Of a stretch of 38,131 bases of DNA, positions 8,187 to 17,019 are shown one piece after another (the first letter of the stretch is position 1; the number at the start of each line of letters is the position of its first letter). The position numbers were made by a program, and so were the translations under genes. The notes below the pieces were generated by a model, which saw only the letters and a program-made list of their open reading frames with translations, searched no databases and was not told the origin of the DNA. Source of the stretch: CAZOGW01 sp964579415 (GTDB lineage Bacteria; Actinomycetota; Acidimicrobiia; Spongiisociales; UBA5794); contig CAZOGW010000016.1 of assembly GCA_964579415.1 (NCBI GenBank), positions 1 to 38,131 on the forward strand, given 5' to 3'.

Positions 8187-8969
8187 TCAGACGAAGCGCA
8201 CCAGCAGCGGCGCGTGGTCGGAAGGTTTGCTCTCGGGCACGGTGGACGGTTTGCGGTAATCGCGGTCTACCCAGGCGTCGTCGAGTCGCGCCGCCAGGGC
8301 CTCGCTCGCCATCGCCAGGTCGATGCGCAGGCCGTAGCCCTTGGGGAAGTGGCCGGCCCGGTAGTCCCACCAGGTGAACCCCGGCTCTTCAGGGTGGCGG
8401 GTTCGGAAGGTGTCGACGAAGCCGGTGTCGAGGACCGCCTGGAGTCGGCTCCTCTCATCGTGGGTGATGTGGGTGGCGCCGTGCACCTGGGTGACGTCCC
8501 ACACGTCGAGGTCGGTGGGGCACACGTTGAGATCCCCGGCGATGACGGCGTCGTCGCCGGAGAGGGCGGCGGCTCGCCGCGCCATCGCATCGAGGAACGT
8601 CAGCTTGGCGGCGAACTCGGGTGAGTCGAGGGACCGGCCGTTGGGGACGTAGGCGCTGGCGAGCCTGATCCCGGCGACGGTGGCCTCCACCCAGCGGGCC
8701 TGGGACGGGTCGGGCTCGCCGGGAAGCCCCAAGGTGACGTCCTCGACGGGGTGACCCTCCCGGGCCAGGACTGCCACACCCGCCCACCGTCCCCCGGAGT
8801 GGTCGGCGGCGGTGTAGCCGGCCGCCATCAGCGGCAGGTGCGGGAAGGTGTTCGGCGCCACCTTGGTCTCCTGGAGCAGGGCGGCGTCGGGCCGGTGCCT
8901 CTCGAGCAGCGCCAGCAGGCGGGGCAGGCGGGCAGTGATCGAGTTGACGTTGTAGGTGAGGACCAGCAT
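8187..8969 (-). CDS. xth: Exodeoxyribonuclease III (AP endonuclease, XthA/ExoA family)
   Basis: 260 residues, normal for the family, which cleaves abasic sites and trims 3' ends in base excision repair. The endonuclease/exonuclease/phosphatase fold is marked by Asn7 in 'TYNVNSI', Glu34 in 'LLQETK', 'YVPNG', 'GDLNVCPTDLDVWD', 'GLRIDL' and C-terminal 'SDHAPL' (Asp251-His252). All metal-binding and catalytic positions expected for Mg2+-dependent cleavage appear intact. The start lies 4 bp after the luciferase-like oxidoreductase gene on the same strand, so the two probably share a transcript. Confidence 0.95.
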   Translation of the reverse strand: MLVLTYNVNSITARLPRLLALLERHRPDAALLQETKVAPNTFPHLPLMAAGYTAADHSGGRWAGVAVLAREGHPVEDVTLGLPGEPDPSQARWVEATVAGIRLASAYVPNGRSLDSPEFAAKLTFLDAMARRAAALSGDDAVIAGDLNVCPTDLDVWDVTQVHGATHITHDERSRLQAVLDTGFVDTFRTRHPEEPGFTWWDYRAGHFPKGYGLRIDLAMASEALAARLDDAWVDRDYRKPSTVPESKPSDHAPLLVRFV

Positions 8970-8973
8970 CGGC

Positions 8974-10029
8974 TCAGGCCGGCTCGGCGAGAAGCTGCCG
9001 CACCCGCGGCGCCACCTCGGTGCCGTACATCTCGATGCAACGCATCATCTTGTCGTGGGGGAGGGTCCCGGTGCTGTACTTGAGATCGAAGCGGGCGAGG
9101 CCGAACGCCCGCGCCACCGCGGCGATCTTGGTGGCGACGGTCTCCGGCGAGCCGACGAAGAGTGCGCCCTCCGGGCCGGCCGACATCTCGTACTCGGCGT
9201 AGGTCACCGGCGGCCACCCCCGCTCCCGCCCGATGCGGGTGAACATCACCTGGTGGTGTGGCCACAGTTCGGCGAGGGCCTGCTCGTCCGTCTCGGCGAC
9301 GTAGCCGGGGGAGTGGACGGCGATAGGCAAGGTCGGGTGGCCGGCGCGCTCCAGGGCACGGTGGTACAGCTCCACCAGCGGGGCGAACGCCAGCGGCCTG
9401 CCGCCGATGATGGCCAGCACCAGTGGAAGCCCGACGGTGCCGGCGCGGACCACCGAGCCGGGGCTGCCGCCCGACCCGATCCAGGTGCGCACCCCGCCGG
9501 CGGCGGTGGGCGGGAAGACCCGGATGCCGTCGACGGGGGCGCGGATGGTCCCCGACCAGGTGACCGGCTCTTCTTTGAGTAGCTCCAGGTAGAGCTGCAG
9601 CTTCTCCTCGAACAGCACCTCGTACTGGCTCAGGTCATAGCCGAAGAGGGGGAAGGACTCGATGAACGAGCCCCGCCCCAGGATCACCTCGGCACGGCCG
9701 CCGGAGAGTGCGTCGAGTGTGGCGAACCGCTGGTAGACCCGCACCGGGTCGTCGGAGCTGAGCACGGTGACCGCCGAACCGAGGTGGATGCGCTCGGTCT
9801 TGCCGGCGATGGCGGCGAGGACGACGTCGGGTGCGGAGATGGCGAAGTCGGGGCGGTGGTGCTCCCCGACGCCGATGAAGTCGAGCCCGACCCGGTCGGC
9901 CAGCACCGCCTCGGCGACCACGTTGCGCAACACCTCGGGTTGGGAGAGCAGCTCTCCGTCAGGCCCGTAGGTGACATCACCGAACGTGTCCAGCCCCAGC
10001 TCGAGGGGCGCCTCGCCGTCTCCGTGCAT
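8974..10029 (-). CDS. LLM-class (luciferase-like) flavin-dependent oxidoreductase
   Basis: 351 residues forming one bacterial-luciferase-like TIM barrel. Visible signatures are 'GLDFIGVGEHHRPDF', 'SAPDVVLAAIAGKTERIHLGSAVTVL', 'DPVRVYQRFATLDALSGGRAEVILGRGSFIESF' (shown here in parts) and 'WIGSGGSP'. Such enzymes use FMN or F420 with a separate reductase, but the substrate cannot be read from sequence. It is the first gene of a pair with xth. The ATG at 10029 is the first in frame and matches the usual family start. Confidence 0.9.
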   Translation of the reverse strand: MHGDGEAPLELGLDTFGDVTYGPDGELLSQPEVLRNVVAEAVLADRVGLDFIGVGEHHRPDFAISAPDVVLAAIAGKTERIHLGSAVTVLSSDDPVRVYQRFATLDALSGGRAEVILGRGSFIESFPLFGYDLSQYEVLFEEKLQLYLELLKEEPVTWSGTIRAPVDGIRVFPPTAAGGVRTWIGSGGSPGSVVRAGTVGLPLVLAIIGGRPLAFAPLVELYHRALERAGHPTLPIAVHSPGYVAETDEQALAELWPHHQVMFTRIGRERGWPPVTYAEYEMSAGPEGALFVGSPETVATKIAAVARAFGLARFDLKYSTGTLPHDKMMRCIEMYGTEVAPRVRQLLAEPA

Positions 10030-10082
10030 GGCGAGACGCTACCCCGGCGCAGGGACGGCCGGTGACGTCGCGCTTCGCCGGC

Positions 10083-11168
10083 CTATCCCTCCGGGGGGGA
10101 CCCGACACACTGGATGAAGTAGGCCGGGGACAAGCCGCCGGCGGCTCCGGGGGCCTTCAAGAGCTGGACCCAGCCGGTCTCTTCGATGGTGTCGCCGTCA
10201 TGGACGAAGGAGATGTCGGCGAAGTAGAGGTCCTGGAGGTCGAAGGTCTGCGTGCCCCCGTCCGGCCGCGGAACCTCGACCACCCGGCCGGCGGGGCCGC
10301 GCGCCGGCGACTCCATGGTGAGCGACGAGATTCCCGCGGTCACCCCGGCGATGTGCTGGCGGCAGGCGTCCTCGCCGAAGACCTCGATCACCGCCGGCGC
10401 CAGGTGGTCGTACAGCCAGTCGACGTCCCCGCCGGCGGCGGCGCCGTTGATGTCGGCGATGAACTGTGCCAGGAACTCCTGGGTCTCGGCGGGTGCCTCG
10501 GGTGGCCCGGCGGGCAGGGTCGTGGTGGTGGGCGGCACCGTCGTCGTGGGCGCCAGCGTTGTCGTAGGTGCCGCGGTCGTTGTCGTCGGCGCCAGCGTTG
10601 TCGTCGGTGCCGCGGTCGTTGTCGTCGGCGCTTGTGTCGTTGTCGTAGTGGTTGTGGTGGTGGGCGCCAGTGTGGTGGTAGTCGTCGTGGTCGAGGTCGT
10701 CGATGTTGAAGTCGTGGTCGTCGTGGGTGCGGCGGTCGTGGTGGTGGGTGTCGCCGTGGTGGTGGTCGTGGTCGCAGGGGACGTCGTGGTCGTTGTCGGC
10801 GCCGCCGTGGTGGTGGGTGCAGCAGTGGTCGTGGTGGGCGCTGCCGTCGTGGTGGTTGTGGTCTCCTGGACGTACTCGTCCCAGGAGAAGCTGGGCTCCG
10901 CCGCCTCCGCTTCGTCACCCGAGCACACCGCGACCAGGATGGCAATCAGCACGACGAGGATGGCGGCGAGGAGGCCGAGCATCAGCCACCGCCGCCCGTC
11001 CGCGCCGTCCTCCGTCTCGACGACATCGGCGGGGTCGAGCGGCTGGTCGGGGCCTGCCGCAGCTTCAGCCGGTTCCATGGGTCCGGCAGGCTGTGTGGGT
11101 TCGACCGGATCCACAGGCTCCGCAGGGTCTGCGGGGCCGTCGGGATCCATGGGGTCTACCGGGTCCAC
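10083..11168 (-). CDS. Membrane-anchored protein with Asp/Pro repeats, Thr-rich stalk and NTF2-like C-terminal region
   Basis: 361 residues from a GTG start; an ATG six codons later is an alternative. Four parts are visible. A cytoplasmic N-terminus (about 1-58) has repeated 'DP'/'EP' units; one transmembrane helix follows ('WLMLGLLAAILVVLIAILVAV', about 61-81). Next is a stalk of about 120 residues made almost only of Thr, Ala and Pro. Last is a folded region of about 130 residues ('QEFLAQFIADINGAAAGGDVDWLYDHL' start) that looks NTF2/SnoaL-like and has a Cys near each end. The stalk suggests a mucin-like spacer holding the domain away from the membrane; O-glycosylation is an inference. The function is unknown. 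Confidence 0.75.
   Translation of the reverse strand: MDPVDPMDPDGPADPAEPVDPVEPTQPAGPMEPAEAAAGPDQPLDPADVVETEDGADGRRWLMLGLLAAILVVLIAILVAVCSGDEAEAAEPSFSWDEYVQETTTTTTAAPTTTTAAPTTTAAPTTTTTSPATTTTTTATPTTTTAAPTTTTTSTSTTSTTTTTTTLAPTTTTTTTTTQAPTTTTAAPTTTLAPTTTTAAPTTTLAPTTTVPPTTTTLPAGPPEAPAETQEFLAQFIADINGAAAGGDVDWLYDHLAPAVIEVFGEDACRQHIAGVTAGISSLTMESPARGPAGRVVEVPRPDGGTQTFDLQDLYFADISFVHDGDTIEETGWVQLLKAPGAAGGLSPAYFIQCVGSPPEG
10552..10629. repeat. Two 39-bp tandem repeats inside the Thr-rich stalk
   Basis: Positions 10552-10590 and 10591-10629 are identical except for one base. The unit encodes 13 residues of the Thr/Ala/Pro stalk on the minus strand. The surrounding ~350 bp is low-complexity GTN-rich DNA and could vary in length between strains. 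Confidence 0.8.
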
Positions 11169-11366
11169 CGCCTACCTCCCAGCTCTCGACCGGCGGTCGG
11201 TCGCTGGGGAGAAGATAGCTGCAACCGGCGTCCTGCTCGTGCGGCGCCGCATTCTCCGCGCCGTAAGGGCGTTGCCATCCCCGCCCGGCGCGGCGGCCGC
11301 CGACCCGTGACCGGGAGCCTCCAAGCCGAACCCGCCTGACGGTCGACTCGCTTCTGACATCGCCGA

Positions 11367-11384
11367 AAGCACTTCTGCTTGACG
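11367..11384 (+). promoter_or_regulatory. Candidate operator and -35 element before the sugar ABC operon
   Basis: The palindrome AAGCA-CTTC-TGCTT (11367-11380) overlaps a TTGACG (11379-11384) about 30 bp before the GTG start of the ATPase gene. Sugar importers are often controlled by LacI or ROK repressors at such sites, but no regulator gene is adjacent and no clear -10 box is seen. The rest of the 245-bp intergenic space shows nothing else definite. Confidence 0.3.
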
Positions 11385-11413
11385 AATGACAAAAGGACGA
11401 GGAAGATTGGCGG

Positions 11414-13027
11414 GTGAGGAGCGAAACCGGTGGCTCGGATTCACGCGCCGGCATCATCGGCGCCGGAGGCGGCAGTGGCAGCACGCCGCTGCTCGAGGTT
11501 CGCCGGCTGGTCAAGCAGTATCCCGGTGTGCTCGCACTGGCCGGTGTCGACTTCGAGGTCGAGCACGGCGAGGTCCACTGCATCGTGGGGCCGAACGGTG
11601 CCGGCAAATCGACCCTCATCAAGTGCATCGCCGGGGCGGTGGAACCGACCGAAGGTGAGATCCTCATCGACGGAGAGCCCCTGGAGACCGGATCGCCGTC
11701 GACGTCCATCGCCCGCGGCGTATCGACCATCCATCAGGAGCTGGATCTGGTCGGGGATCTCACCGTGGCCGCCAACATCTTTCTCGGCCACGAGCATCGC
11801 CGGTGGGGGCTGCTCGACCGGGGCCGCATGCGTCGCGAGACCGCCGATCTGCTGGAGCGCGTGAACCATCCCAACATCTCGCCGCGAACCTACGTGCGCG
11901 ATCTACGACCCGCCGGTCAGCAGGTGGTGTCGATCGCCCGTGCCCTCTCGCACGAGGTGCGGCTGTTGATCATGGACGAGCCGTCGGCGATCCTCGACGA
12001 CGGCGAGGTGCAGATCCTCTTCGACGTGGTGCGCCGTCTCGTCGCCGACGGCGTGGGCGTGGTCTACATCTCCCACCGGCTCGACGAGATCCGCGAGATC
12101 GGCGATCGGGTGACGGTGCTCAGCGAGGGCCGCACGGTCGCCACGGGGCTGCCCGCGGCCACGCCGGCCGAAGAACTGGTCACGCAGATGGTGGGTCGCA
12201 AGCTGGAGCAACTCTTCCCCGACCGTCCCCGGGGCGCCGGTGACGTCGTGCTCCAGGTGCGGGATGTCTCCCGCCTCCCCGACGTGCAGCCGGCCACGTT
12301 CGAGGTCCGCGCCGGTGAGGTGGTGGGGATCGCCGGGCTGGTCGGCTCGGGCCGCAGCGAGCTGCTGCGGGCGGTCTACGGCGTCGACCGCCGCGACGGT
12401 GGTGACGTCCTGGTCGACGGCGTGCCGCTTCCGCCGGGCCGGCCCGACAAGGCGATCGATGCCGGGCTCGGCCTGGCACCCGAGGACCGCAAGTCACAGG
12501 CGTTGCTCCTCGAGTGGGACCTGACGAAGAACATCACCCTGCCGGACCTGGCCCGGTTCCAGCGAGTCCTCATCAACATCCGCGCCGAGCGTTCCGCAGC
12601 CGAGGAGCAACTGCGCGCCCTACGAGCCAGCACCACCGACGGAACCCGCTCCGCGGGAGACCTCTCCGGCGGCAACCAGCAGAAGGTGGTGCTGGGCCGC
12701 TGGCTGCTGCGGAAGTGTCGCGTCCTTCTACTCGACGAGCCGACCCGGGGCGTCGACGTGGAGACCAAGGCCGAGCTCTACCGGATCATCGCGGGTCTGG
12801 CGGCCGACGGCCTGGGTGTCCTGGTGGTGTCCTCCGAGACGGAGGAGTTGCTCGGCCTCTGCACCCGGATCCTGGTGATGCGCGAGGGTGAGCTGGTCGC
12901 CGAGCTCGACGGTGAGTCGGCAACCGAGCTCGACATCCTGCGTCATGCGATGCCGGGCACGCAACAGATGGTGACCGCCGGCGCCGAAGCGCCCGCCGAC
13001 ACGACCACTACCGAGATGGAGGGGTGA
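11414..13027 (+). CDS. Sugar ABC importer, double ATP-binding subunit (RbsA/MglA/XylG type)
   Basis: 537 residues with two fused nucleotide-binding domains. NBD1 (about 26-265) has Walker A 'GPNGAGKST' (59-67), 'LLIMDEPS' and 'YISHRLDE'; its signature reads 'LRPAGQQVV' where relatives have LSxGQQQ. NBD2 (about 270-515) has the degenerate P-loop 'GLVGSGRSE', usual for this family, and an intact 'LSGGNQQKVVLGRWL'. So the composite site built from NBD2 P-loop and NBD1 signature is doubly degenerate and probably non-hydrolytic (inference). The GTG start is preceded by AGGACGAGGAAG. An N-terminal Gly/Ser-rich extension of about 24 residues is unusual. It powers the permease encoded next. Confidence 0.92.
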   Translation: MRSETGGSDSRAGIIGAGGGSGSTPLLEVRRLVKQYPGVLALAGVDFEVEHGEVHCIVGPNGAGKSTLIKCIAGAVEPTEGEILIDGEPLETGSPSTSIARGVSTIHQELDLVGDLTVAANIFLGHEHRRWGLLDRGRMRRETADLLERVNHPNISPRTYVRDLRPAGQQVVSIARALSHEVRLLIMDEPSAILDDGEVQILFDVVRRLVADGVGVVYISHRLDEIREIGDRVTVLSEGRTVATGLPAATPAEELVTQMVGRKLEQLFPDRPRGAGDVVLQVRDVSRLPDVQPATFEVRAGEVVGIAGLVGSGRSELLRAVYGVDRRDGGDVLVDGVPLPPGRPDKAIDAGLGLAPEDRKSQALLLEWDLTKNITLPDLARFQRVLINIRAERSAAEEQLRALRASTTDGTRSAGDLSGGNQQKVVLGRWLLRKCRVLLLDEPTRGVDVETKAELYRIIAGLAADGLGVLVVSSETEELLGLCTRILVMREGELVAELDGESATELDILRHAMPGTQQMVTAGAEAPADTTTTEMEG

Positions 13028-14016
13028 TGGAGTCCACCGAGGAAAAAGATCCGGCCACCGAGGCCGGAACCGCGACCAGCCGGTTCTCGCTGCCCCGGGG
13101 CACCAAGCTGCAGGAACTCACGCTGGTCGGTGTGATCCTCGCCCTCATCGTGGTCGGCGGGATACTCAAGGGCGACACCTTCCTCACCACCGACAACTTC
13201 AGCGCCATCCTGATCCAGTCGAGCGTCGTCGGTGTGGTGGCGATCGGCATGACGCTGGTGATCGCCACCGCCGGCATCGACCTGTCGGTCGGTTCGGTGG
13301 TGGCCGCCGCCGGCATCGCCGGCGGTCTCGTGATCGAGTCGGGCGCCGTCGCCTTCATCTTCGCCGCCCTCGGGTTCGGCCTGCTCCTCGGCGGTATCAA
13401 CGCCGGCGCCATCGCCTACGGCAAGGTGGTCCCGTTCATCGCCACCTTGGCGATGCTGGCGATCGCGCGGGGTCTGGCGCTCCAGATGAGCGACAAGACA
13501 CCGATCAGCCTGCTCGGCGCTCCGGCCATCCGCTGGTTCGGCACCGGCCGGATCTGGGGACAACCGGTCTCGGTCATCGTGTTCATCGCGGTGGCGGTGA
13601 TCGGATGGATCCTTCTCAACCGGACCTCCTTCGGCCGCCATGTGGTGGCCGTCGGAGGGAACCGGGAGGCGGCACGCATCGCCGGTGTGCCGGTGCGCCG
13701 GACCATCTTCACCGTCTACTGCATTTCGGGTGTCCTCGCCGGCGTGGCCACCATCCTCCTCTGCGGACGGCTGGCGAGCGCTTCGCCGGTGTCCGGCCAC
13801 CTTCTCGAGCTCGACGCCATCGGCGCCACGGTGATCGGCGGGACCAGCCTTGCCGGTGGCCGCGCCACCATCGCCGGCACCTTCATGGGCGTCGTGGTCT
13901 TCGGCCTCATCTTCAATCTTCTCACCCAGCTCAGTCTCGCCACCGAGTGGCAGCAGATCGTGAAGGGGGTGATCATCCTCGCTGCCGTTCTCGTGCAACG
14001 TCCAGAGCGCATCTGA
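13027..14016 (+). CDS. Sugar ABC importer permease (RbsC/BPD_transp_2 family)
   Basis: 329 residues with about eight to ten hydrophobic segments. Family signatures include 'IGMTLVIATAGIDLSVGSV', 'GKVVPFIATLAMLAIARGLAL', 'RTSFGRHVVAVGGNREAARIAGV' (the ATPase-coupling loop) and 'LDAIGATVIGGTSLAGG'. The start overlaps the ATPase stop as TGATG, so the two genes are translationally coupled. Homodimers of this protein form the channel of ribose- or galactose-type importers. The sugar is not predictable; inositol would fit the inositol-related operon 7 kb away, but that is speculation. Confidence 0.93.
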   Translation: MESTEEKDPATEAGTATSRFSLPRGTKLQELTLVGVILALIVVGGILKGDTFLTTDNFSAILIQSSVVGVVAIGMTLVIATAGIDLSVGSVVAAAGIAGGLVIESGAVAFIFAALGFGLLLGGINAGAIAYGKVVPFIATLAMLAIARGLALQMSDKTPISLLGAPAIRWFGTGRIWGQPVSVIVFIAVAVIGWILLNRTSFGRHVVAVGGNREAARIAGVPVRRTIFTVYCISGVLAGVATILLCGRLASASPVSGHLLELDAIGATVIGGTSLAGGRATIAGTFMGVVVFGLIFNLLTQLSLATEWQQIVKGVIILAAVLVQRPERI

Positions 14017-14120
14017 TCCCACCCTGAGTTCCCCGGTCGAGACCCTCGGCCGGCTCCGCGCCTGCCAACGCCACGGCGTATCAGGCGATATCCATCCAGA
14101 CAAACCGGAAAGGACATCAC

Positions 14121-15176
14121 ATGACCAAATTGCGACCCGTCGTGGTTGTCATGGTCGCGTCGATGCTCGTCTTCGCGGCCTGCAGCAACGATGACGCGGC
14201 TGACGAACCCGAGCAGACCACGACCCAGGCCACCACCGGTGGCGAGGACACCGGTGGCGAGGACACCGGCGGGGGCGGTACCGGGCAGACCGTGACCATC
14301 GTCGCCAGCGTGCCCCCGACCGACCATGGCTGGCTCGGTCAGGTCGCCGCCAAGGCCCAGGAGGCCGCCGATCAGTTCGACGACGTCGAGTTCCGCCTCC
14401 TCGAGGCCGCCGACGCCGACAGCCAGGCGTCGCAGATCCAGACCGTGATCAACGAGAGCCCCGATGTGCTGGTGGTGCTGCCCTACGACGGCGCCCAGCT
14501 CACACCGATCGCCGAGGCGGCCATGGAGGCCGGCATCCCCGTGATTAACGTGGACCGGCTGTTCGACACCCCGGAGGCGGCGCGCGCCACCATCCTGGGT
14601 GACAACTACGGCATCGGCGTCAAGGCTGCGCAGTTCATCAGCGACCGTCTCGGCTGCAGCGGCAACGTGGTAGAGATCCAGGGCATCGCCGGCATCTCGG
14701 TCACCAGCGACCGTACCGCCGGTTTCGCCGACACCATCGCCGACCTCTGTGGCGACGGGATCACCATCGTCGCCCAGCAGCCCGCCGACTTCACCCCGGA
14801 CCTGGGTCTCCAGGTGATGGAGGCCATCCTCCAGGCCAACCCCCAGATCGATGCCGTCTACACCCATGATGACGACATGGCGGAAGGTGTCGTGGCGGCG
14901 ATCGAGAACGCCGGCCGTGAGGACGAGATGTTCCTCACCGGAGTCGGTGGCTCCTGCACCGCCTTCGACCGCATCGAAGCCGGCGGGCTCTATGCCGCCA
15001 CCTTCCTCTACAGCCCGACGATGGCCGGGTCTGCAGTCAACATGGCCCGCCTCATCGCGCTGGGTCAGGGCTTCTCCGACCTCATCGAGCCGGAGGTTCC
15101 CTCGCTGGTCATAGTGCCGCCGTCGGAGGTGTCGCCGGACAACGTCGACGACCTGCGGGACCTCTGCTTCGACTAG
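14121..15176 (+). CDS. Sugar ABC importer substrate-binding lipoprotein (periplasmic binding protein type 1)
   Basis: 351 residues. The signal peptide ends in lipobox 'FAAC' (Cys21), then an acidic Thr/Gly linker (about 22-55). The ligand domain begins 'VTIVASVPPTDHGWLGQVAAKAQEAAD' and keeps family motifs 'VLVVLPYDGAQLTPIAEAAMEAGIPVINVDR' (split here by position, about 115-145) and 'DAVYTHDDDMAEGVVAAI'. Unlike the ATPase-permease pair it is 104 bp downstream, with its own ribosome site GGAAAGGA; this spacing often lets cells make more binding protein than transporter. A terminator follows. Confidence 0.93.
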   Translation: MTKLRPVVVVMVASMLVFAACSNDDAADEPEQTTTQATTGGEDTGGEDTGGGGTGQTVTIVASVPPTDHGWLGQVAAKAQEAADQFDDVEFRLLEAADADSQASQIQTVINESPDVLVVLPYDGAQLTPIAEAAMEAGIPVINVDRLFDTPEAARATILGDNYGIGVKAAQFISDRLGCSGNVVEIQGIAGISVTSDRTAGFADTIADLCGDGITIVAQQPADFTPDLGLQVMEAILQANPQIDAVYTHDDDMAEGVVAAIENAGREDEMFLTGVGGSCTAFDRIEAGGLYAATFLYSPTMAGSAVNMARLIALGQGFSDLIEPEVPSLVIVPPSEVSPDNVDDLRDLCFD

Positions 15177-15198
15177 ACCCGAAACCGAGACCTCGCTA

Positions 15199-15239
15199 CA
15201 GCGGGGCGTGGCGCCGAATCCGGTGGCCACGCCCCGCTG
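15199..15239. terminator. Hairpin terminator after the sugar ABC operon
   Basis: A 14-bp perfect stem (15199-15212 with 15226-15239, arm CAGCGGGGCGTGGC) has a 13-nt loop that contains a further CCG/CGG pairing. It lies between the binding-protein gene and the opposing exporter gene. Confidence 0.75.
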
Positions 15240-15279
15240 CCGGCTTCCCACAGCCTCGCCTCCACGCCTCCTCCCGGTG

Positions 15280-17019
15280 TCAGCCCTCGAGCGAGTCCAG
15301 ATGGCGCTTCCACAGGCCGGCGTAGAGGCCGCCGGCAGCCAGCAGCTCGTCGTGAGTTCCGTCCTCGACGAGGTGGCCCCTATCGAGGACGAGGATCCGG
15401 GCGGCGCCGGCCACCGGGCCGAGGCGGTGGGTCACCAGCAGCACGGTGGCCCCGGCGGCGATCTCGTGGTCGACGGCGCGCAGCACCTGTTCCTCGGAGG
15501 CGGCGTCCAGCTCGGAGGTGGCCTCGTCGAGGATGAGTAGCGGGGCGTGGCGCAGCAGCGCACGGGCCACGGCGAGGCGCCGGCGCTGACCCCCGCTCAT
15601 GGTGTCGCCCGCCTCTCCCACCTGCAGCTCCAGCTCACGGTCGCGCGACCGCACCCAGTCGGCGAGGCCGATCCTGTCCAGCACCGCCCACAGCTCGCTG
15701 TCGGTCGCCGCCGGGTCGGCGAGGCGCAGGTTCTCGGCGACGGTGCCGTGGAAGACGTCCGGCCTTTGCCCGGCCACGGCGACGTGGCGGTGCAGCCGCG
15801 GCGACGCGATGGCGGCGACGTCGGCTCCCCCGAGAGTCACGGTCCCGGCGTCGGGGAGGCGGAATCGGGCCAGCAGGTCCACCAACGTCGACTTGCCCGC
15901 GCCGGACGGGCCAACCAGCGCCACCAGTCCCCCCGAGGCGACGGCGGCGGTGAGCGACGACAAGGCAGCGTCACCCCCGGCGGCGTGCACGGTGACGGCA
16001 TCGAAGCCGAACGATCCGTCCTCCGGTGCCGGCCCGCCCGGGGACGGGTCGGGCACGAGAGCGGGCCGGTCGTCCAGCTCGAACAGCCTCCCCGCCGCCG
16101 CCAGCGCCGCGTCGAGGTCGGGGACGATCTCCTCGACGGCCCGGGCCGGGGTGGCAACCACCCACGCCGCCACCAGCGCCATCGCCAGCGCGTCGAGGCC
16201 CGCGGCGCCGGCGGTCACCGCGGCGGCGGCCACCGCGGTGACAGCCACCAGGGCGCCGGCGGCGATCAGGTCGCCGAGGCCGGCGCGCCGCGCCGCGGTA
16301 CCCGCCAGGCCGCGGCGTGCCTCTCCGGCCGGCGCCCCGACCCGGTCCAACTCGTCCTCGACCCGCTGCCGGGCGTCGAACACCACGATCTCGCTCACCC
16401 CACGGGAAGCGTCGGCGAGCACCGCGGCCGTCTCGCCGGCAGCGGCCCGCAGGGCCGGGGCGAGTGCCGCGACCCGCTCCCGCCCCAGCCAGGGGACGAG
16501 GAGGAGGCCCACCAGGAACGGGACCAGGGTGAGAGCGATGGGCCAGGTGGTGACCAGGCCGAGGGCGACGACGGTTGCGGCGGGGACGAGGAGGGCGGCG
16601 GCCAGCGGCGCCACGGTGTGGGCGAAGAAGGGCTCCACCCGGTCGACGTCACCGGTTACCCGCGCCACCAGGTCGCCGCCGCGGTCGCCGTGCATCTCCA
16701 GCGGCGCCAGCGGCACCAGGCTGCGGAATGTTCGAGACCGCACCTCGGCGAGGAGGCGGAAGGCGACGGCGTGGCCGGTGAGCTGCTCCAGGTAGCGGAA
16801 CAGGCCCTTGGTCAGGGCGAGGGCGGCGAGGAGGAGGGCGAGGGGGAAGGGCTCCGGCCCGCCGCCGGTGGCGATGCCGGCCAGCGCCCCGGCGGCGACC
16901 ACCGGGATGGCGACACCCAGGCCGTGGTTGAGGAGCCGGCACAACACCGAGAACGCCACCAACCCTCGCATCGGCCGCAGCAGGGCCAGCAACCGGCGTG
17001 CGGTGGCGGCACGGCTCAC
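15280..17019 (-). CDS. CydC-like ABC exporter half-transporter
   Basis: 579 residues: an N-terminal six-helix membrane domain (about 1-300) fused to an ATPase domain (about 335-579). The membrane domain carries 'RYLEQLTGHAVAFRLLAEVRSRTFRSL', typical of CydC-like proteins. The ATPase has Walker A 'GPSGAGKST', signature 'MSGGQRRRLAVARALL', Walker B 'LLILDEAT' and 'THR'. It forms a heterodimer with the preceding gene, overlapping it by 4 bp (ATGA). In cytochrome bd operons CydDC exports cysteine and glutathione, but no cydAB genes are present here, so the substrate is open. Placement after idi is notable. Confidence 0.85.
   Translation of the reverse strand: MSRAATARRLLALLRPMRGLVAFSVLCRLLNHGLGVAIPVVAAGALAGIATGGGPEPFPLALLLAALALTKGLFRYLEQLTGHAVAFRLLAEVRSRTFRSLVPLAPLEMHGDRGGDLVARVTGDVDRVEPFFAHTVAPLAAALLVPAATVVALGLVTTWPIALTLVPFLVGLLLVPWLGRERVAALAPALRAAAGETAAVLADASRGVSEIVVFDARQRVEDELDRVGAPAGEARRGLAGTAARRAGLGDLIAAGALVAVTAVAAAAVTAGAAGLDALAMALVAAWVVATPARAVEEIVPDLDAALAAAGRLFELDDRPALVPDPSPGGPAPEDGSFGFDAVTVHAAGGDAALSSLTAAVASGGLVALVGPSGAGKSTLVDLLARFRLPDAGTVTLGGADVAAIASPRLHRHVAVAGQRPDVFHGTVAENLRLADPAATDSELWAVLDRIGLADWVRSRDRELELQVGEAGDTMSGGQRRRLAVARALLRHAPLLILDEATSELDAASEEQVLRAVDHEIAAGATVLLVTHRLGPVAGAARILVLDRGHLVEDGTHDELLAAGGLYAGLWKRHLDSLEG

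Noticed and set aside
10510..10870. CRISPR-like or non-coding repeat array
   Set aside because: The repeats are in frame, encode the Thr/Ala/Pro stalk, and have no regular spacers.
13027..15176. Assignment of the sugar importer to inositol
   Set aside because: Tempting because of the inositol-phosphate synthase gene, but the binding protein shows no residue pattern that fixes the ligand.
13716..15251. 511-codon minus-strand frame across the permease and binding-protein genes
   Set aside because: It spans two well-supported genes of a sugar importer on the other strand and contains no family motif.
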